From assembly GCA_018401565.1 (NCBI GenBank), contig JAGYKS010000025.1:372001-436000 (forward strand): 64,000 nt of DNA, read 5' to 3'. The DNA is from Acidimicrobiales bacterium. Its GTDB lineage: Bacteria > Actinomycetota > Acidimicrobiia > Acidimicrobiales > Acidimicrobilacustridaceae. The position numbers and the translations under genes were made by a program. The notes under the pieces are model-generated. The model did no database searches and had not been told where the DNA came from. It worked only from the letters and a program-made list of their open reading frames with translations. Of the stretch, positions 19,717 to 28,525 are shown piece by piece (within the stretch, counting starts at the first letter, position 1; the number at the start of each line of letters is the position of its first letter).

Positions 19717-20544
19717 ATGGCCGTGATTGCCGTGGTGAACCAAAAGGGCGGGGTGGGAAAGACCACCGTGGCCCTCGGACTTGCGTCTGCGGCTGCCCAC
19801 GCCGGGCTGCGCGTGGCGGTGGTGGACCTGGATCCGCAGGCCAACGCCACGTCGGGTCTTGCGGTGTGGGATGCCCCATCGACCATCGACGACGCTCTGG
19901 CCGAGGATCGATCCGGTGCGGTGCTGTCGGTGCTGGTGCGCTCGGGGTGGGAGTCGCCGTCGGTGGTCCCCGATGTGGCTGCCAGCACACCGCGGCTGGC
20001 CCAGCGCGAACCGCAGTTGGCCACCGATCCCGTTGGGGCACAGGACCGTTTGCGCATCGCCATGCAGGGCGTGGATCACGATCTGGTCATCATCGACTGT
20101 CCCCCGTCGCTGAGCCTGCTCACGGTGAACGGGTTGTTCGCCGCCGACCGTGCCCTGGTGGTGACCGAGCCCAGCGCCTGGGCCAGTGACGGCGTGGAGC
20201 AGGTGACCCGCACCATCGAACGCATCTCGGCCCGTCGGCCCCAGCCACTCGAGTTGGCCGGCATTGTGGTGAATCGTCTGGGCCGCACCCGCGACGCCCG
20301 CTACTGGCACGCCCAGCTGGTGGACACCTACGCCGACGGCGTGCTGGGAACCATCAGCCAGCGTGCCGCGGTGGCTGAGGCGTCGGCGCAGTCGTTGCCG
20401 GTGCACGGGCTGGGCAACCGGGCCGGTGGTGCCGAGGCGGCGGCCGAGTTCGACGCCCTGCTGGCGTCGTTGCGCCTCGACGCAGGCCGTGGTGCACGCA
20501 GTGAGCAATCAGAGGGACGTGAAGGAGTGGTGACCGGTGGCTGA
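19717..20544 (+). CDS. ParA-family ATPase
   Basis: A 275-residue ParA/MinD-type ATPase. Deviant Walker A KGGVGKTTVALGLA at residues 10-23 (MAVIAVVNQKGG start), VVDLDPQANATSGL, and Walker B-like HDLVIIDCPPSLSLLTVNGL. The ATG at 19717 is preceded by gtggggg. No parB gene or parS site is visible; instead the stop overlaps a small membrane-anchored protein gene by 8 bp. This is an orphan ParA arrangement typical of actinobacteria, so the cargo could be a protein complex and not DNA. The length matches soluble ParA proteins. Confidence 0.88.
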   Translation: MAVIAVVNQKGGVGKTTVALGLASAAAHAGLRVAVVDLDPQANATSGLAVWDAPSTIDDALAEDRSGAVLSVLVRSGWESPSVVPDVAASTPRLAQREPQLATDPVGAQDRLRIAMQGVDHDLVIIDCPPSLSLLTVNGLFAADRALVVTEPSAWASDGVEQVTRTIERISARRPQPLELAGIVVNRLGRTRDARYWHAQLVDTYADGVLGTISQRAAVAEASAQSLPVHGLGNRAGGAEAAAEFDALLASLRLDAGRGARSEQSEGREGVVTGG

Positions 20545-20899
20545 CTACGACCCCAAGGCCCGCCGGGCCCGCCCCGAACCGGCGGCTGACGAACCCGTAC
20601 CTGTTGATGCCCTGCTCGACGCCGTGGAACACGGCGCCGACGTGCCACCCAAAAAGTCGGCGAAGCCCACACCGACACTGAACGGAACGGCCGAAGCCAA
20701 CTTCAAACCAGCACCTGTTGGCGAGCCGGTCGACAGTCCGGTTTTCGAACCGGTTTCAGCGCCTGTGACCCCGCCCAACCCGTGGGTGTCGTCAGTGCCC
20801 GAACCGGCGAGTTCCAAGGTTCGCCTGGTGATCGTGGTGGCCGCAGTGGTGGCCGCACTTGTGGTGATTCGGGCTGTGGTTCGTCGCCGTCGCTCGTAG
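20537..20899 (+). CDS. Small tail-anchored hypothetical protein paired with ParA
   Basis: A 120-residue protein with a polar, Pro/Glu-rich N-terminus (PVGEPVDSPVFEPVSAPVTPP, imperfect repeat of Pro-Val-Glu) and a single C-terminal membrane helix (VRLVIVVAAVVAALVVIRAVV) followed by RRRRS, so the N-terminus faces the cytoplasm. The GTG start lies inside the parA 3' end (8-bp overlap), indicating coupling. A membrane adaptor positioning the ParA partner is a guess; I do not recognise the family. Confidence 0.75.
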   Translation: MADYDPKARRARPEPAADEPVPVDALLDAVEHGADVPPKKSAKPTPTLNGTAEANFKPAPVGEPVDSPVFEPVSAPVTPPNPWVSSVPEPASSKVRLVIVVAAVVAALVVIRAVVRRRRS

Positions 20900-20971
20900 T
20901 CCGACGAGCCACGGTCACCTCACCGAGGGGCAGTCCCCAATGCCAATCAGGGTGGCCGGGGAAGGGAACAG

Positions 20972-21832
20972 TCAGACGACGGTGTGCCAGCGGGGTTCGA
21001 TGGGCTCAAGCGTCACCGGGGTGCCGTTGATCTGACGTTTGTCGAAAAACCAGTGATCGAACTCGGCACGGTCGCTGATCCGGTTGTGCGAGTTCACGCC
21101 GGACTCCAGATCCCGCTCGGCGTGGATGAAGTTGGCCCTGGACACGTGTCTCGAATAGCACCGCTCGACGTCGAGGTGGTGCAGGTGGACAAGGCGCAGG
21201 TCGGGGTCGAAGTTGTTGACCCTGTCGGTGCGACGGTGGAACCCCCCGATCCACTGCATCGGCGTGGTTGCGATGAGTGGCTTGTCGTACAGCGGGTCGC
21301 GATACCACCAGCCCCGCTGGGCGAGCAGCGGTTGGGTCAGGTCGATGGGGGGCTCGGTATCGGGTTGGTGCAGCACCTGAAAGCCGATGCAGTTGACGAA
21401 CGATTCGTCGAACCGGTCAAGGTAGGTGCCGAGATCGGGCGTCGCCGACGCCGGGTCGGGGGCGATGATCTCGTCAACGTCGCACACCACCACCACGTCG
21501 TAATCGGCCAGCAGGCGGTGCTGGAGTTCGGTGACCTGACCGAGGAGCCAGTTGATGTCGAATGTGGGGTGCACCACCGGGATCCTGACGAAGCCGGTAC
21601 CCGACGTTGAGCCGTCTGTGGTGTCGTGGTCGAGCACGTAGATGTCGTCGGCGGCAAAGAACTGTGAGTAGTACCTCAGCCAGATGGGGAAAAACTCGGG
21701 TTCGTCACGCACGATGGTGATCACCGCCCGGCGGCGACGCGGCGCGGTGGTGGGGTCCCACCCGACGTAGTGGGCGGTGCGCCACTGCCTGAGGTAGTCG
21801 AAGTCGGGAAAGAAGTCGTTGGTGTGCGGCAT
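20972..21832 (-). CDS. Glycosyltransferase family 2/92-like protein
   Basis: A 286-residue protein with a GT-A-like layout: AVITIVRDEPEFFPIWLRYYSQFF, DDIYVLDHDTTDGS, and a DxD-like motif VVVCDVDEIIAPD. HVSRANFIHAERDLESG follows. These resemble family 2_4/GT92 transferases that act on surface glycans. The start is the ATG at 21832 (MPHTNDFFPDFDYLRQW), with a further in-frame start upstream at 21871. It sits 14 bp after the methyltransferase gene on the same strand, suggesting a small glycan-modification operon. The donor and acceptor are unknown. Confidence 0.75.
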   Translation of the reverse strand: MPHTNDFFPDFDYLRQWRTAHYVGWDPTTAPRRRRAVITIVRDEPEFFPIWLRYYSQFFAADDIYVLDHDTTDGSTSGTGFVRIPVVHPTFDINWLLGQVTELQHRLLADYDVVVVCDVDEIIAPDPASATPDLGTYLDRFDESFVNCIGFQVLHQPDTEPPIDLTQPLLAQRGWWYRDPLYDKPLIATTPMQWIGGFHRRTDRVNNFDPDLRLVHLHHLDVERCYSRHVSRANFIHAERDLESGVNSHNRISDRAEFDHWFFDKRQINGTPVTLEPIEPRWHTVV

Positions 21833-21846
21833 GGTGGTGTGGCCTG

Positions 21847-22482
21847 TCAGTGCGGTCGACGCCCAATGCACCAGATCTGCACGGGCACCTCGGGTTCATT
21901 GCGCATGGGATGCCACCTTCGGCGCGCCGACCAGTGGGTCAGGTTTGCCATGACCCCCATCCGGTTGCCCCACTGCCCGGACTCGACCACCTCGAGGCCG
22001 ACCTTTTCCACCATCAGTTGCAGGCCCCGGGGGGTGAAACGCCAGTAGTCGAACATGCCGTACTGGGGCAGTTCGTGCACCCTGACCAAAAATGGCGACG
22101 TGATGACCACATACCCGCCGGGCCGGCAGAGCTCGGCGAGGTTGGCGACGCCTGCCCACGGATCCAGCACGTGTTCGAGGACCTGCTCGCAGATCACCAC
22201 GTCGAACCTCTCGGTGAGGGTCACAGGAGCGCATATGTCGAATGCCGGGTAATCCAGCGTCTGGAACTGACCCCAGCCGCGGTTGGCCGATGCCGAGCCG
22301 CTGATCTCGGCGGCTGACAGTGTTGCCACGTCCAGCCCGTTGAGAAACTCGTCGACGGCTTCGTTCATGGCAACGCGAAGCCAGTGCTCATCAGCAGTGA
22401 AGGCCTCGGGAAACAGGCGACGCTCCAGCCGGTCGGCGCCGGCCACCAATCCCGAACGGATTCGGGTGCGAAGTGTGGTCAC
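21847..22482 (-). CDS. SAM-dependent methyltransferase (Methyltransf_11/23-like)
   Basis: A 211-residue class I methyltransferase. The central part reads FDVVICEQVLEHVLDPWAGVANLAELCRPGGYVVITSPF, which is characteristic; the usual N-terminal GxGxG motif is weak (ISGSASANRGWGQFQTLDYPAFDI), as in some surface-glycan methyltransferases. The GTG at 22482 opens the conserved frame. It is the first of the two-gene unit with the glycosyltransferase downstream; methylation of a polysaccharide or glycolipid is the likely role but unproven. Confidence 0.78.
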   Translation of the reverse strand: MTTLRTRIRSGLVAGADRLERRLFPEAFTADEHWLRVAMNEAVDEFLNGLDVATLSAAEISGSASANRGWGQFQTLDYPAFDICAPVTLTERFDVVICEQVLEHVLDPWAGVANLAELCRPGGYVVITSPFLVRVHELPQYGMFDYWRFTPRGLQLMVEKVGLEVVESGQWGNRMGVMANLTHWSARRRWHPMRNEPEVPVQIWCIGRRPH

Positions 22483-22652
22483 GTCTCCAAGCTAGAGGCA
22501 GCGACACGAATGGTCACGGGAACTGCGACGTCGGTCGTCGGGCGTGGCGGCGTACGGGGCTGGCGATTGGCCATGGCCAAGTGTCTGGCCGTGCCGTGTT
22601 CTGGGCCCATGTGGGGCATCCACCGCCGGGTCGCTGAGTGATCCACGAGGCG

Positions 22653-22674
22653 TTGTGAGCGGATCCGCTCACAA
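22653..22674. promoter_or_regulatory. Perfect 22-bp palindrome, probable autoregulatory operator
   Basis: Half-site TTGTGAGCGGA followed by its exact reverse complement, 18 bp before the GTG of the HTH gene. It overlaps where the promoter of the HTH/nucleotidyltransferase pair should lie (taggct at 22679-22684 is a candidate -10). It is a likely binding site for the HTH protein itself. Confidence 0.7.
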
Positions 22675-22691
22675 GCGGGTAGGCTCGTACG

Positions 22692-22979
22692 GTGTTGAGT
22701 GGTCAAACCCTTCGTGAACTGCGGCGTCGGGCCTCGCTGACGCAGGCCGAGGTAGCCCGCCGGGTCGGGATTCCTGCCACCGTGGTGAGTGCCTACGAAT
22801 GTGGCCGTCGACAACCCTCCATGGAGACGGCTGGTCGGCTCATTGACGCCATGGGGTTCGACGTGGCCTTCCGGCCCCGACTGGACCCTGAGGTGCAGGG
22901 TCGCCGACTTGTTGAGGTGCTCACGCTCGCTGAGGCCTTGCCGTACCGCCCCCGTCCGCTTTCCACGGCCCGGCGCTGA
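22692..22979 (+). CDS. XRE-family HTH antitoxin-like regulator
   Basis: A 95-residue protein with an N-terminal XRE helix-turn-helix (LRELRRRASLTQAEVARRVGIPATVVSAYECGRRQPSM) and a short C-terminal helix that could bind the partner. The start is the GTG at 22692 (a TTG follows). The stop is one base before the GTG of the nucleotidyltransferase gene, so the pair is one transcript. In related pairs the HTH protein neutralises the nucleotidyltransferase and represses the operon; the upstream perfect palindrome supports autoregulation. Confidence 0.82.
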   Translation: MLSGQTLRELRRRASLTQAEVARRVGIPATVVSAYECGRRQPSMETAGRLIDAMGFDVAFRPRLDPEVQGRRLVEVLTLAEALPYRPRPLSTARR

Positions 22980-22980
22980 G

Positions 22981-23541
22981 GTGACGGTGAAACCCACCCT
23001 GGTCGACCGCATCGTGGCCATCGCCACGTCGCTTGATGACGCCGGCATCGAGTGGGCCTTGGGCGGTGCGCTGGCACTGGCCTATGCCACCGAGGAGCCA
23101 CGCGCCACTCGTGACATTGACATCAACGTCTTTGTCGAGGCCAGTGACGTGGATCGGGTGTTCGCCGCCTTGCCGCCGGGGGTGGCCCACAGCGCTGACG
23201 ACCGTGCGGCGGTGCTGGCCGCCGATCAGGTTCGCCTGTGGTGGGATGGCACGCCGATTGATGTGTTCTTCGCCGCCGACGCCTTTCACTTCGACGCCGC
23301 CCGGCGATGTCGGTCGGTGCCGCTGGCAGGCCATACCGTGCGGGTGCTTTGCGCTGATGACCTTGCCGTGTTCAAGGCGATGTTCGATCGTCCTCGGGAC
23401 TGGGTGGACATCGACGAAATGGCCGCCTGCGGCACGCTCGACCGCACCGTTGCTGCTGCATCGTTGGCGGGAGTGGTCGGCGCTGACGATCCACGGGTGG
23501 CCCGCCTGGCCGGTACCCGACCAGACGGTGCCGCCAGCTGA
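22981..23541 (+). CDS. Nucleotidyltransferase-fold (AbiEii-like) toxin candidate
   Basis: A 186-residue protein of the nucleotidyltransferase superfamily. The pattern GIEWALGGALALAYATEEPRATRDIDINVFV contains the GG...(T/R)xDIDI active-site Asp pair, and a third acidic residue lies in TPIDVFFAAD. This layout is that of AbiEii/COG-type toxins, which transfer nucleotides to tRNA or other targets. It is directly downstream of an HTH antitoxin-like gene, forming a probable type IV/II-like toxin-antitoxin unit. The GTG at 22981 is chosen because it follows the previous stop; a second GTG at 22987 is possible. No catalytic residue looks missing. Confidence 0.75.
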   Translation: MTVKPTLVDRIVAIATSLDDAGIEWALGGALALAYATEEPRATRDIDINVFVEASDVDRVFAALPPGVAHSADDRAAVLAADQVRLWWDGTPIDVFFAADAFHFDAARRCRSVPLAGHTVRVLCADDLAVFKAMFDRPRDWVDIDEMAACGTLDRTVAAASLAGVVGADDPRVARLAGTRPDGAAS

Positions 23542-23608
23542 TTCCCCGGTCAGACACCACCCTTTTCATGTGCAACGACATGAGGCCTAGTACTTTGTGG
23601 ACGCGACG

Positions 23609-23660
23609 TGGCCAATCAATCTGGCCAATCAATCTGGCCAATCAATCTGGCCAAACAATC
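23609..23660 (+). repeat. Four tandem copies of a 13-bp repeat upstream of the GH10 gene
   Basis: TGGCCAATCAATC three times perfectly (23609-23647), then a fourth copy with one change (TGGCCAAACAATC, 23648-23660). The array is AT-rich for this genome and ends 16 bp before the xylanase ATG, overlapping the expected promoter/leader. It could be a set of regulator sites; the function is unknown. Confidence 0.85.
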
Positions 23661-23676
23661 GGCGGGGAGCAGGCGC

Positions 23677-24909
23677 ATGGGGGGTTGGACGACGATGCAG
23701 CGCACCTCGGTCCTTGGGTTGTCAGTGGGTCTTGTTGCCATGCTGACGATGTCCGTGCCGGTGACAGTGGTGTCGGCTCGAGGCAGCGACGCTGTTGTCG
23801 CCGTGGCGCAGGCCGAGTGCAACCCGGAAGACCCCTCCACCTGCACCCTGCGGCAGCTCGCTGATCTAGCCGGCATCCTTATCGGTGCGAGTGCGGAGGC
23901 AAACGAGGTGCTGCCCGGTCCCTACGCCGACACCCTCGCACGGGAGTTCAACTCGCTCACACCCGAAAACGCCATGAAGTGGTACACCACCAATCCGGCG
24001 GCCGGAGTGTTCGAGTTCGCCGACGCTGATGCGGTGGTGGCCTTCGCCGACGCCAACGCCATGGCAGTTCGTGCCCACACCCTGCTGTGGACCCAGGACA
24101 CCTTCACGCCGTCGTGGGTTCTCGATATCTCCGATGGCAGCGAGTTGGCAACCTGGGTCGCCCAGCACGTCGCCACGGTGGCAGGTCGCTATGCGGGGCA
24201 GGTGCCTCGCTGGGACGTGGTGAACGAACCGCTGGGCACCTTCGACACCACGCTGTCAGACAGTGTGTTTCACCGGTTGCTTCCGCCCGACTGGATGGTG
24301 TCGGTGTTCAGCGCCGTGCGCGCCATCGACCCGGATGCCGAGTTGTGGATCAACGAATACGGAACTGACTGGGTGCCCGGCAAGCATGAGGCGCTGGTGG
24401 CTCTGGTGCAGGGCCTTTTGGCTGCGGGGGCACCTCTCGATGGTGTCGGCCTGCAGGTGCACCGTCCAGGCCCATCAGGTCCGGATCGTGCAACCTTCGA
24501 ACGTCAGTTGCGGGACTTCACCGACCTGGGCCTGTCGGTGGCCATCACCGAACTGGACATACCCATCCCGCCCGGCGACGACGCTGCACTGGATGCGCAG
24601 GCCACCGCCTACCGAACCATTGTGGAGGCCTGTCTGGCCGTGGCGGGGTGCGACGAGGTCACCGTGTGGGGAGTGACCGATGCCAACACATGGCTCAACA
24701 ACCTGGGCATCTTCCCGACACCCACGCGGCCGTTGCTTTTTGACGACGGGTTCATGCCCAAGCCGGCCTACGTCGCCGTGCGGGACGCGCTGGCGGCGTT
24801 CGTTGTGGCCAGGGACGCGCCGCAACCGTCCGGTCCATCGACTGCGGCGTCCTCACCCCCGTCGGCTCCGACACCGGTGGTGTCGGCGGTCCCGGCGTTC
24901 ACCGGCTGA
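23677..24909 (+). CDS. Secreted GH10 endo-1,4-beta-xylanase-like glycoside hydrolase
   Basis: A 410-residue protein with a signal peptide (SVLGLSVGLVAMLTMSVPVTVVSARG). The GH10 barrel follows: FNSLTPENAMKWYTTNP, VRAHTLLWTQDTFTPSWV, acid/base Glu in WDVVNEPLG, INEYGTDW, and nucleophile Glu in AITELDIPI. A short Pro/Ser/Thr-rich C-terminus has no binding module. The ATG at 23677 is chosen because of ggcggggag 10 bp upstream; an ATG at 23695 and an upstream in-frame start at 23608 within the repeat are alternatives. It is probably an extracellular xylan- or beta-glucan-degrading enzyme, followed 22 bp later by a second glycosidase. Confidence 0.88.
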   Translation: MGGWTTMQRTSVLGLSVGLVAMLTMSVPVTVVSARGSDAVVAVAQAECNPEDPSTCTLRQLADLAGILIGASAEANEVLPGPYADTLAREFNSLTPENAMKWYTTNPAAGVFEFADADAVVAFADANAMAVRAHTLLWTQDTFTPSWVLDISDGSELATWVAQHVATVAGRYAGQVPRWDVVNEPLGTFDTTLSDSVFHRLLPPDWMVSVFSAVRAIDPDAELWINEYGTDWVPGKHEALVALVQGLLAAGAPLDGVGLQVHRPGPSGPDRATFERQLRDFTDLGLSVAITELDIPIPPGDDAALDAQATAYRTIVEACLAVAGCDEVTVWGVTDANTWLNNLGIFPTPTRPLLFDDGFMPKPAYVAVRDALAAFVVARDAPQPSGPSTAASSPPSAPTPVVSAVPAFTG

Positions 24910-24931
24910 TCCGGTACGCCAAGATGGACCC

Positions 24932-26054
24932 ATGACCAGTCGTATGCGCGCCTACGGCGCCGGTGTCGCCATGACTGCTCGTGCGTGGGGGTTGAGCCGA
25001 CCCGTGACCCTTGCGTCACGGGCACGGTGGACCCCCGAGCAGGCCCATCAGTGGAACGACCGCACGGGGTGGCTGCTGGGGTGCAACTTCACGCCGTCCA
25101 CCGCCGGCAACCAGCTGGAGCTGTGGCAGTCCGCCACCTTTGACCCCGACACCATTGACCGGGAGCTGGGCTGGGCGGCGCAGGTTGCGGGCATGAACAG
25201 CATCCGGTTGTTCCTGCATGACCTGGCCTGGCAGTCTGACCCGGCTGGATTTCTGACCGGGTGGACCGTGTCCTGGACATCGCCGCCGGGCACGGCATCT
25301 CGGTGATGCCGGTGCTGTTCGATGGCATCTGGGATCCCCACCCGCGCCCCGGACCGCAGCGCTCGCCCCGGCCCGGGGTGCACAACTCGATGTGGGTGCA
25401 GAGCCCGGGGGCCACCGTGGTGGCCGACCGCAGCCGGTGGCCGGGACTGCGAGCCGTATGTGGAAGCGGTGATGGGGCGCTTTGGCGACGACCCGCGGGT
25501 GGTGGTGTGGGACCTGTTCAACGAACCTGACAGCTTCAACCCGTTCCATGCCGGCAAGGACCCCGCCCGCAAGCGTCAGCTGGTGGGCGACCTGCTCGAA
25601 CAGGTGTGGGACTGGTCGGTGGCCGTCGACCCCATGCAGCCGTTGACCGTTGGCGTGTACATGCAGCCGGGTCGTCACGCCGAGCGGGCCAGCCAGGTGG
25701 CCCGCACCGCACTTGAACGCTCCGACGTGGTGTCGTTTCACAGCTATCAGGACGTCGACGGTCTGCGGGCCACCATCGCAGCGCTGCGTGCCCATCGCCG
25801 ACCGCTCATCTGCACCGAATGGTTGGGCCCGACCCACCTCGCCGGTGCAGCTGGCCGAGGTCCTGCGTGATGAACGTGTAGGTGGCTACGTGTGGGGACT
25901 GGTTGATGGCCGGACCCAGACGAAGTACTCGTGGACGTCGTGGATCCGTCGGGACCGCCCGGGTCGACCGTGGTTCCACGACCTGCTCCATCCCGACGGG
26001 CGACCCTACGACGACGACGAAGTAGCGCTGCTGCGTGCCGTAGCGGCGCGCTGA
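24932..26054 (+). CDS. GH5-like (clan GH-A) glycoside hydrolase (about three frameshifts)
   Basis: About 374 codons when bridged. Motifs in order: GCNFTPSTAGNQLELWQ, GMNSIRLFLHDLAW, GISVMPVLFDGIWDPHP, acid/base Glu in VVVWDLFNEPDSFNPFH, VSFHSYQDVDGLR, nucleophile Glu in LICTEWLG, and GYVWGLVDGRTQTKYSW near the end. Shifts are needed near 25260, 25450 and 25850. No signal peptide is clear, unlike the GH10 neighbour, so this may be cytoplasmic. A 14-bp tandem repeat covers the stop (26048-26082). A role in beta-glycan use with the upstream xylanase-like enzyme is inferred. Confidence 0.75.
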
Positions 26055-26082
26055 GCAACGAGCGCTGAGCAACGAGCGCTGA
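26048..26082. repeat. 14-bp tandem repeat across a stop codon
   Basis: gcgctgagcaacga occurs at 26048-26061 and 26062-26075, followed by gcgctga. The first copy contains the stop codon of the GH5-like gene, so the tga is also duplicated. Confidence 0.85.
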
Positions 26083-26112
26083 CCGCCTGCACTGCCGACT
26101 CGGACCGGCGAG

Positions 26113-27545
26113 TCAGTAGTCGATGGCCACCATGCGCTCGATGGTCATCTCCCGCACCGTCCACGCCGGGCCCTCTTTGGCATTGCCCGACTCGCCGACG
26201 CCCGCCATACGGCATCTGGTCGGCACGCCACGTGGGCACCTCGTTGACCATCACGCCGCCAAAGTTGAGTTGCCGGGCGGCGGCCATGGCTGTTGGCGAT
26301 GTCGGTGGTGAAGATGCCGGCCTGCAGCCCGTAGGTGGTGTCGTTGGCCATGGCGATGGCTTCGTCGAGTGTTGTGTAGCTGGCTACTCCCAGCACCGGG
26401 CCGAACACCTCGGTGGCACTCACGTCCATGGCGGGGGTCACCCCGGTGAGCACGGTGGGTTCGAGCACGCCGTTTGCTCCCAGCGCCCGCACCTGCCCGC
26501 CGGTAACCACCCGGGCGCCATCGGCCACCGCAGCGGCCACCACATCGCACACCCGGGACGTTTCTTTGGGGTTGATCAACGCACTCACGTTGGTGGCGTC
26601 GTCAGCGGGATCACCCACCACCAGTGCGGCCACCTCGGCGGCCAGGGCGTCGGTGAAGGCGTCGGCGATGTCGTGGTGCACGTACACCCGCTGCACCGAG
26701 ATGCAGCTCTGGCCGGCGAAGCTGTTGGCAGCGGTTGCCACCCGATGGGCGACGTCGGCGATGTCGGAGTCGGGCTCGATGATCACCGGAGCGTTGTTGC
26801 CCAGTTCGAGACTCACCTGTTTGCGGGGGGCAGCCTGGCGAATCTTCCAGCCCACCGGGGCCGACCCGGTGAACGTCACCAGGGCCACGTCGTCGTGGGT
26901 GGTCAGGTGCGACGCCGTGGCACCGTCGCAGGTCACCACGTTGAGCCATCCTGGGGGCAGGCCGCATTCCTCGGTCAGCATGGTGGCGAGTCGCAGCGCG
27001 GTCAGCGGCGTGGCTGATGCCGGCTTGAGCACCACCGGGCACCCGGCGGCAATGGCCGGGGCCACCTTGTGGGCCACCAGATTGAGCGGGAAGTTGAACG
27101 GGGTGATGGCAGCCACCACCCCGATGGGCAGGCGCAGGGTGAATCCCAGCTTGTGGCCTCCGGCGCTGCTGGCATCGAGTGGCACCATCTCGCCGGTGGC
27201 GGTGCGGGCCACCGCAGCGGCGAACCGGAACGTGTCGGTGGCCCGGGCAACCTCGGTGCGTGCTGTGGTGATGGGCTTGGCCGACTCGGCGGTGATGAGC
27301 TGGGCGAACGCCTCGCTGTCACGGTCCAGTGCGTCGGCGGCCCGGTCCAGGATGCGGGCACGCTGATGGGCCGGCAGGGCACCGGCGGCGTGACGGGCCC
27401 GGGCAGCGGCAACGGCCTGGTCGAGGTGGTCGGCGGTTCCCACCGGCACCAATCCCACCACCCGGTTGTCGTAGGGCGACCGCACCTCGCTGGCGTCGGC
27501 GGTGGTGACCCGGTGATGGTCGATGAGCATGGGTGACATGTCCAC
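26113..27545 (-). CDS. Aldehyde dehydrogenase family protein (two frameshifts near the C-terminus)
   Basis: NAD(P)-dependent aldehyde dehydrogenase of about 475 residues. ITPFNFPLNLVAHKVAPAIAAG (NAD-binding), VVLKPASATPLTAL, FTGSAPVGWKIRQ, catalytic Glu in VSLELGNNAPVII, catalytic Cys in NSFAGQSCISVQRVYVH, and ATEVFGPVLGVASY. Near 26285 and 26200 the frame must shift to reach RQLNFGGVMVNEVPTWRADQMPYGG and the final GVGESGNAKEGPAW...MVAIDY; the stop at 26113-26115 is from this corrected frame. The subgroup resembles glyceraldehyde/lactaldehyde-type dehydrogenases, but the substrate is not determined. The start is among ATGs at 27545, 27539 and 27530. Confidence 0.87.
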
Positions 27546-27653
27546 TGCGGGCCTGCCTGCCTGTTCGGGGGTGGGCTGTCGGGGCTGGGCTGTCGGGGTG
27601 GGCGCCCGATCCGTGACGTCGCGGTCACGGTGCGGGGCCGGGTGCGATTCAGG

Positions 27654-28478
27654 TCAGGGCGTGATGGCCATGCCCGACAGGATCCGCTCGGCCAGTTCGC
27701 TGTCGCCGGCCACGGTCACCCGGCCGGTGTCCATGGCGCGCTCACCACTCCAGCGGCCGCCCCCCAGGGCGGTGAACACCTCCAGGTCGGTGGTGATGCG
27801 CACGGTTGGGTCGGTTGGGATGTCGTCGGTGAGCCCGGCTCGCCCGTCGACCACCACGGCGTAGGTGCGCGGGTAGGGGCCAGTGACCTCGAACACCACA
27901 CTGGTGCCGTCGGGGGCCCCGGCCCGCTTGCCCACGATGAAGCCCAGGCCCAGTTCGATGCGACCCAACGACACCTCGGCGCCCACGTTGATGCCTCCCG
28001 GCCGGCCCACGGCCCGACGGATGTCCTGGTCGTGCATCCAGCAGTCGAACACCCGCACCTCCATGAACGTGGCGTACGGCACCTCGCCCACCGGCGACCA
28101 CCCCGGTGTGGACCATTCCTCCTCGCTCATTGCCGCCAGTACGGCCAGCCGACGGTTGGTGACGTCCACGAACTCGGCCATCACCTTGGCGGCAGGTGTG
28201 GCCCGTCGGGCTTCCACGGGCACTTCCATCATGGCGATAAACGACGACGTCACGCGGGGGATGTGATCCACGCTCACGTCGGGTACCGGCTCGCCCAGCA
28301 ACATGGCTTCGGTGCCGGCCATGTGGCTGAGGCAGTCCTTGGCCGTCCATCCCGGCAAGTCGGTGGGGGTGTCCCAGTCGGCCTCGTTGAGACCCGAGCC
28401 GAGCTCGGTGATCGATGCCCACACCGTGGCCAGTTGGGCGGTGATCCGCTCACCCGTGGGTCCGCCGTGTGCGCTCAT
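27654..28478 (-). CDS. MDMPI/DinB-like protein with SCP2-type C-terminal domain
   Basis: A 274-residue protein of the mycothiol-dependent maleylpyruvate isomerase-like family. The N-terminal helix bundle has LNEADWDTPTDLPGWTAKDCLSHMAGTE, with metal-ligand His in SHMAG, and the second ligand pair FDCWMHDQDIRRAVGRPGG. The C-terminal domain (about residues 175-274) is sterol-carrier-like (TDPTVRITTDLEVFTALGGGRW). The presence of this family fits a mycothiol-using actinobacterium. It is divergent from the DsbA-like gene, 47 bp apart. The exact reaction is unknown; most family members are uncharacterised. Confidence 0.85.
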   Translation of the reverse strand: MSAHGGPTGERITAQLATVWASITELGSGLNEADWDTPTDLPGWTAKDCLSHMAGTEAMLLGEPVPDVSVDHIPRVTSSFIAMMEVPVEARRATPAAKVMAEFVDVTNRRLAVLAAMSEEEWSTPGWSPVGEVPYATFMEVRVFDCWMHDQDIRRAVGRPGGINVGAEVSLGRIELGLGFIVGKRAGAPDGTSVVFEVTGPYPRTYAVVVDGRAGLTDDIPTDPTVRITTDLEVFTALGGGRWSGERAMDTGRVTVAGDSELAERILSGMAITP

Positions 28479-28525
28479 CGTTATCCCCCAAACATGTGGT
28501 GTGGTGCGGGGTTACCCTACCAGTC

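Noticed and set aside
19717-20544. ParA gene as evidence for a plasmid or chromosomal origin region
   Set aside because: No parB, parS, dnaA or gidA-type neighbours; orphan ParA genes are common in actinobacteria.
22653-22674. Resemblance of the palindrome to a lac operator
   Set aside because: The half-site matches part of lacO by chance; there is no LacI-type gene or sugar operon here, and the adjacent HTH gene explains it better.
23609-23660. CRISPR array
   Set aside because: The 13-bp units are directly adjacent with no spacers; no cas genes in the window. No other CRISPR-like structure was found.
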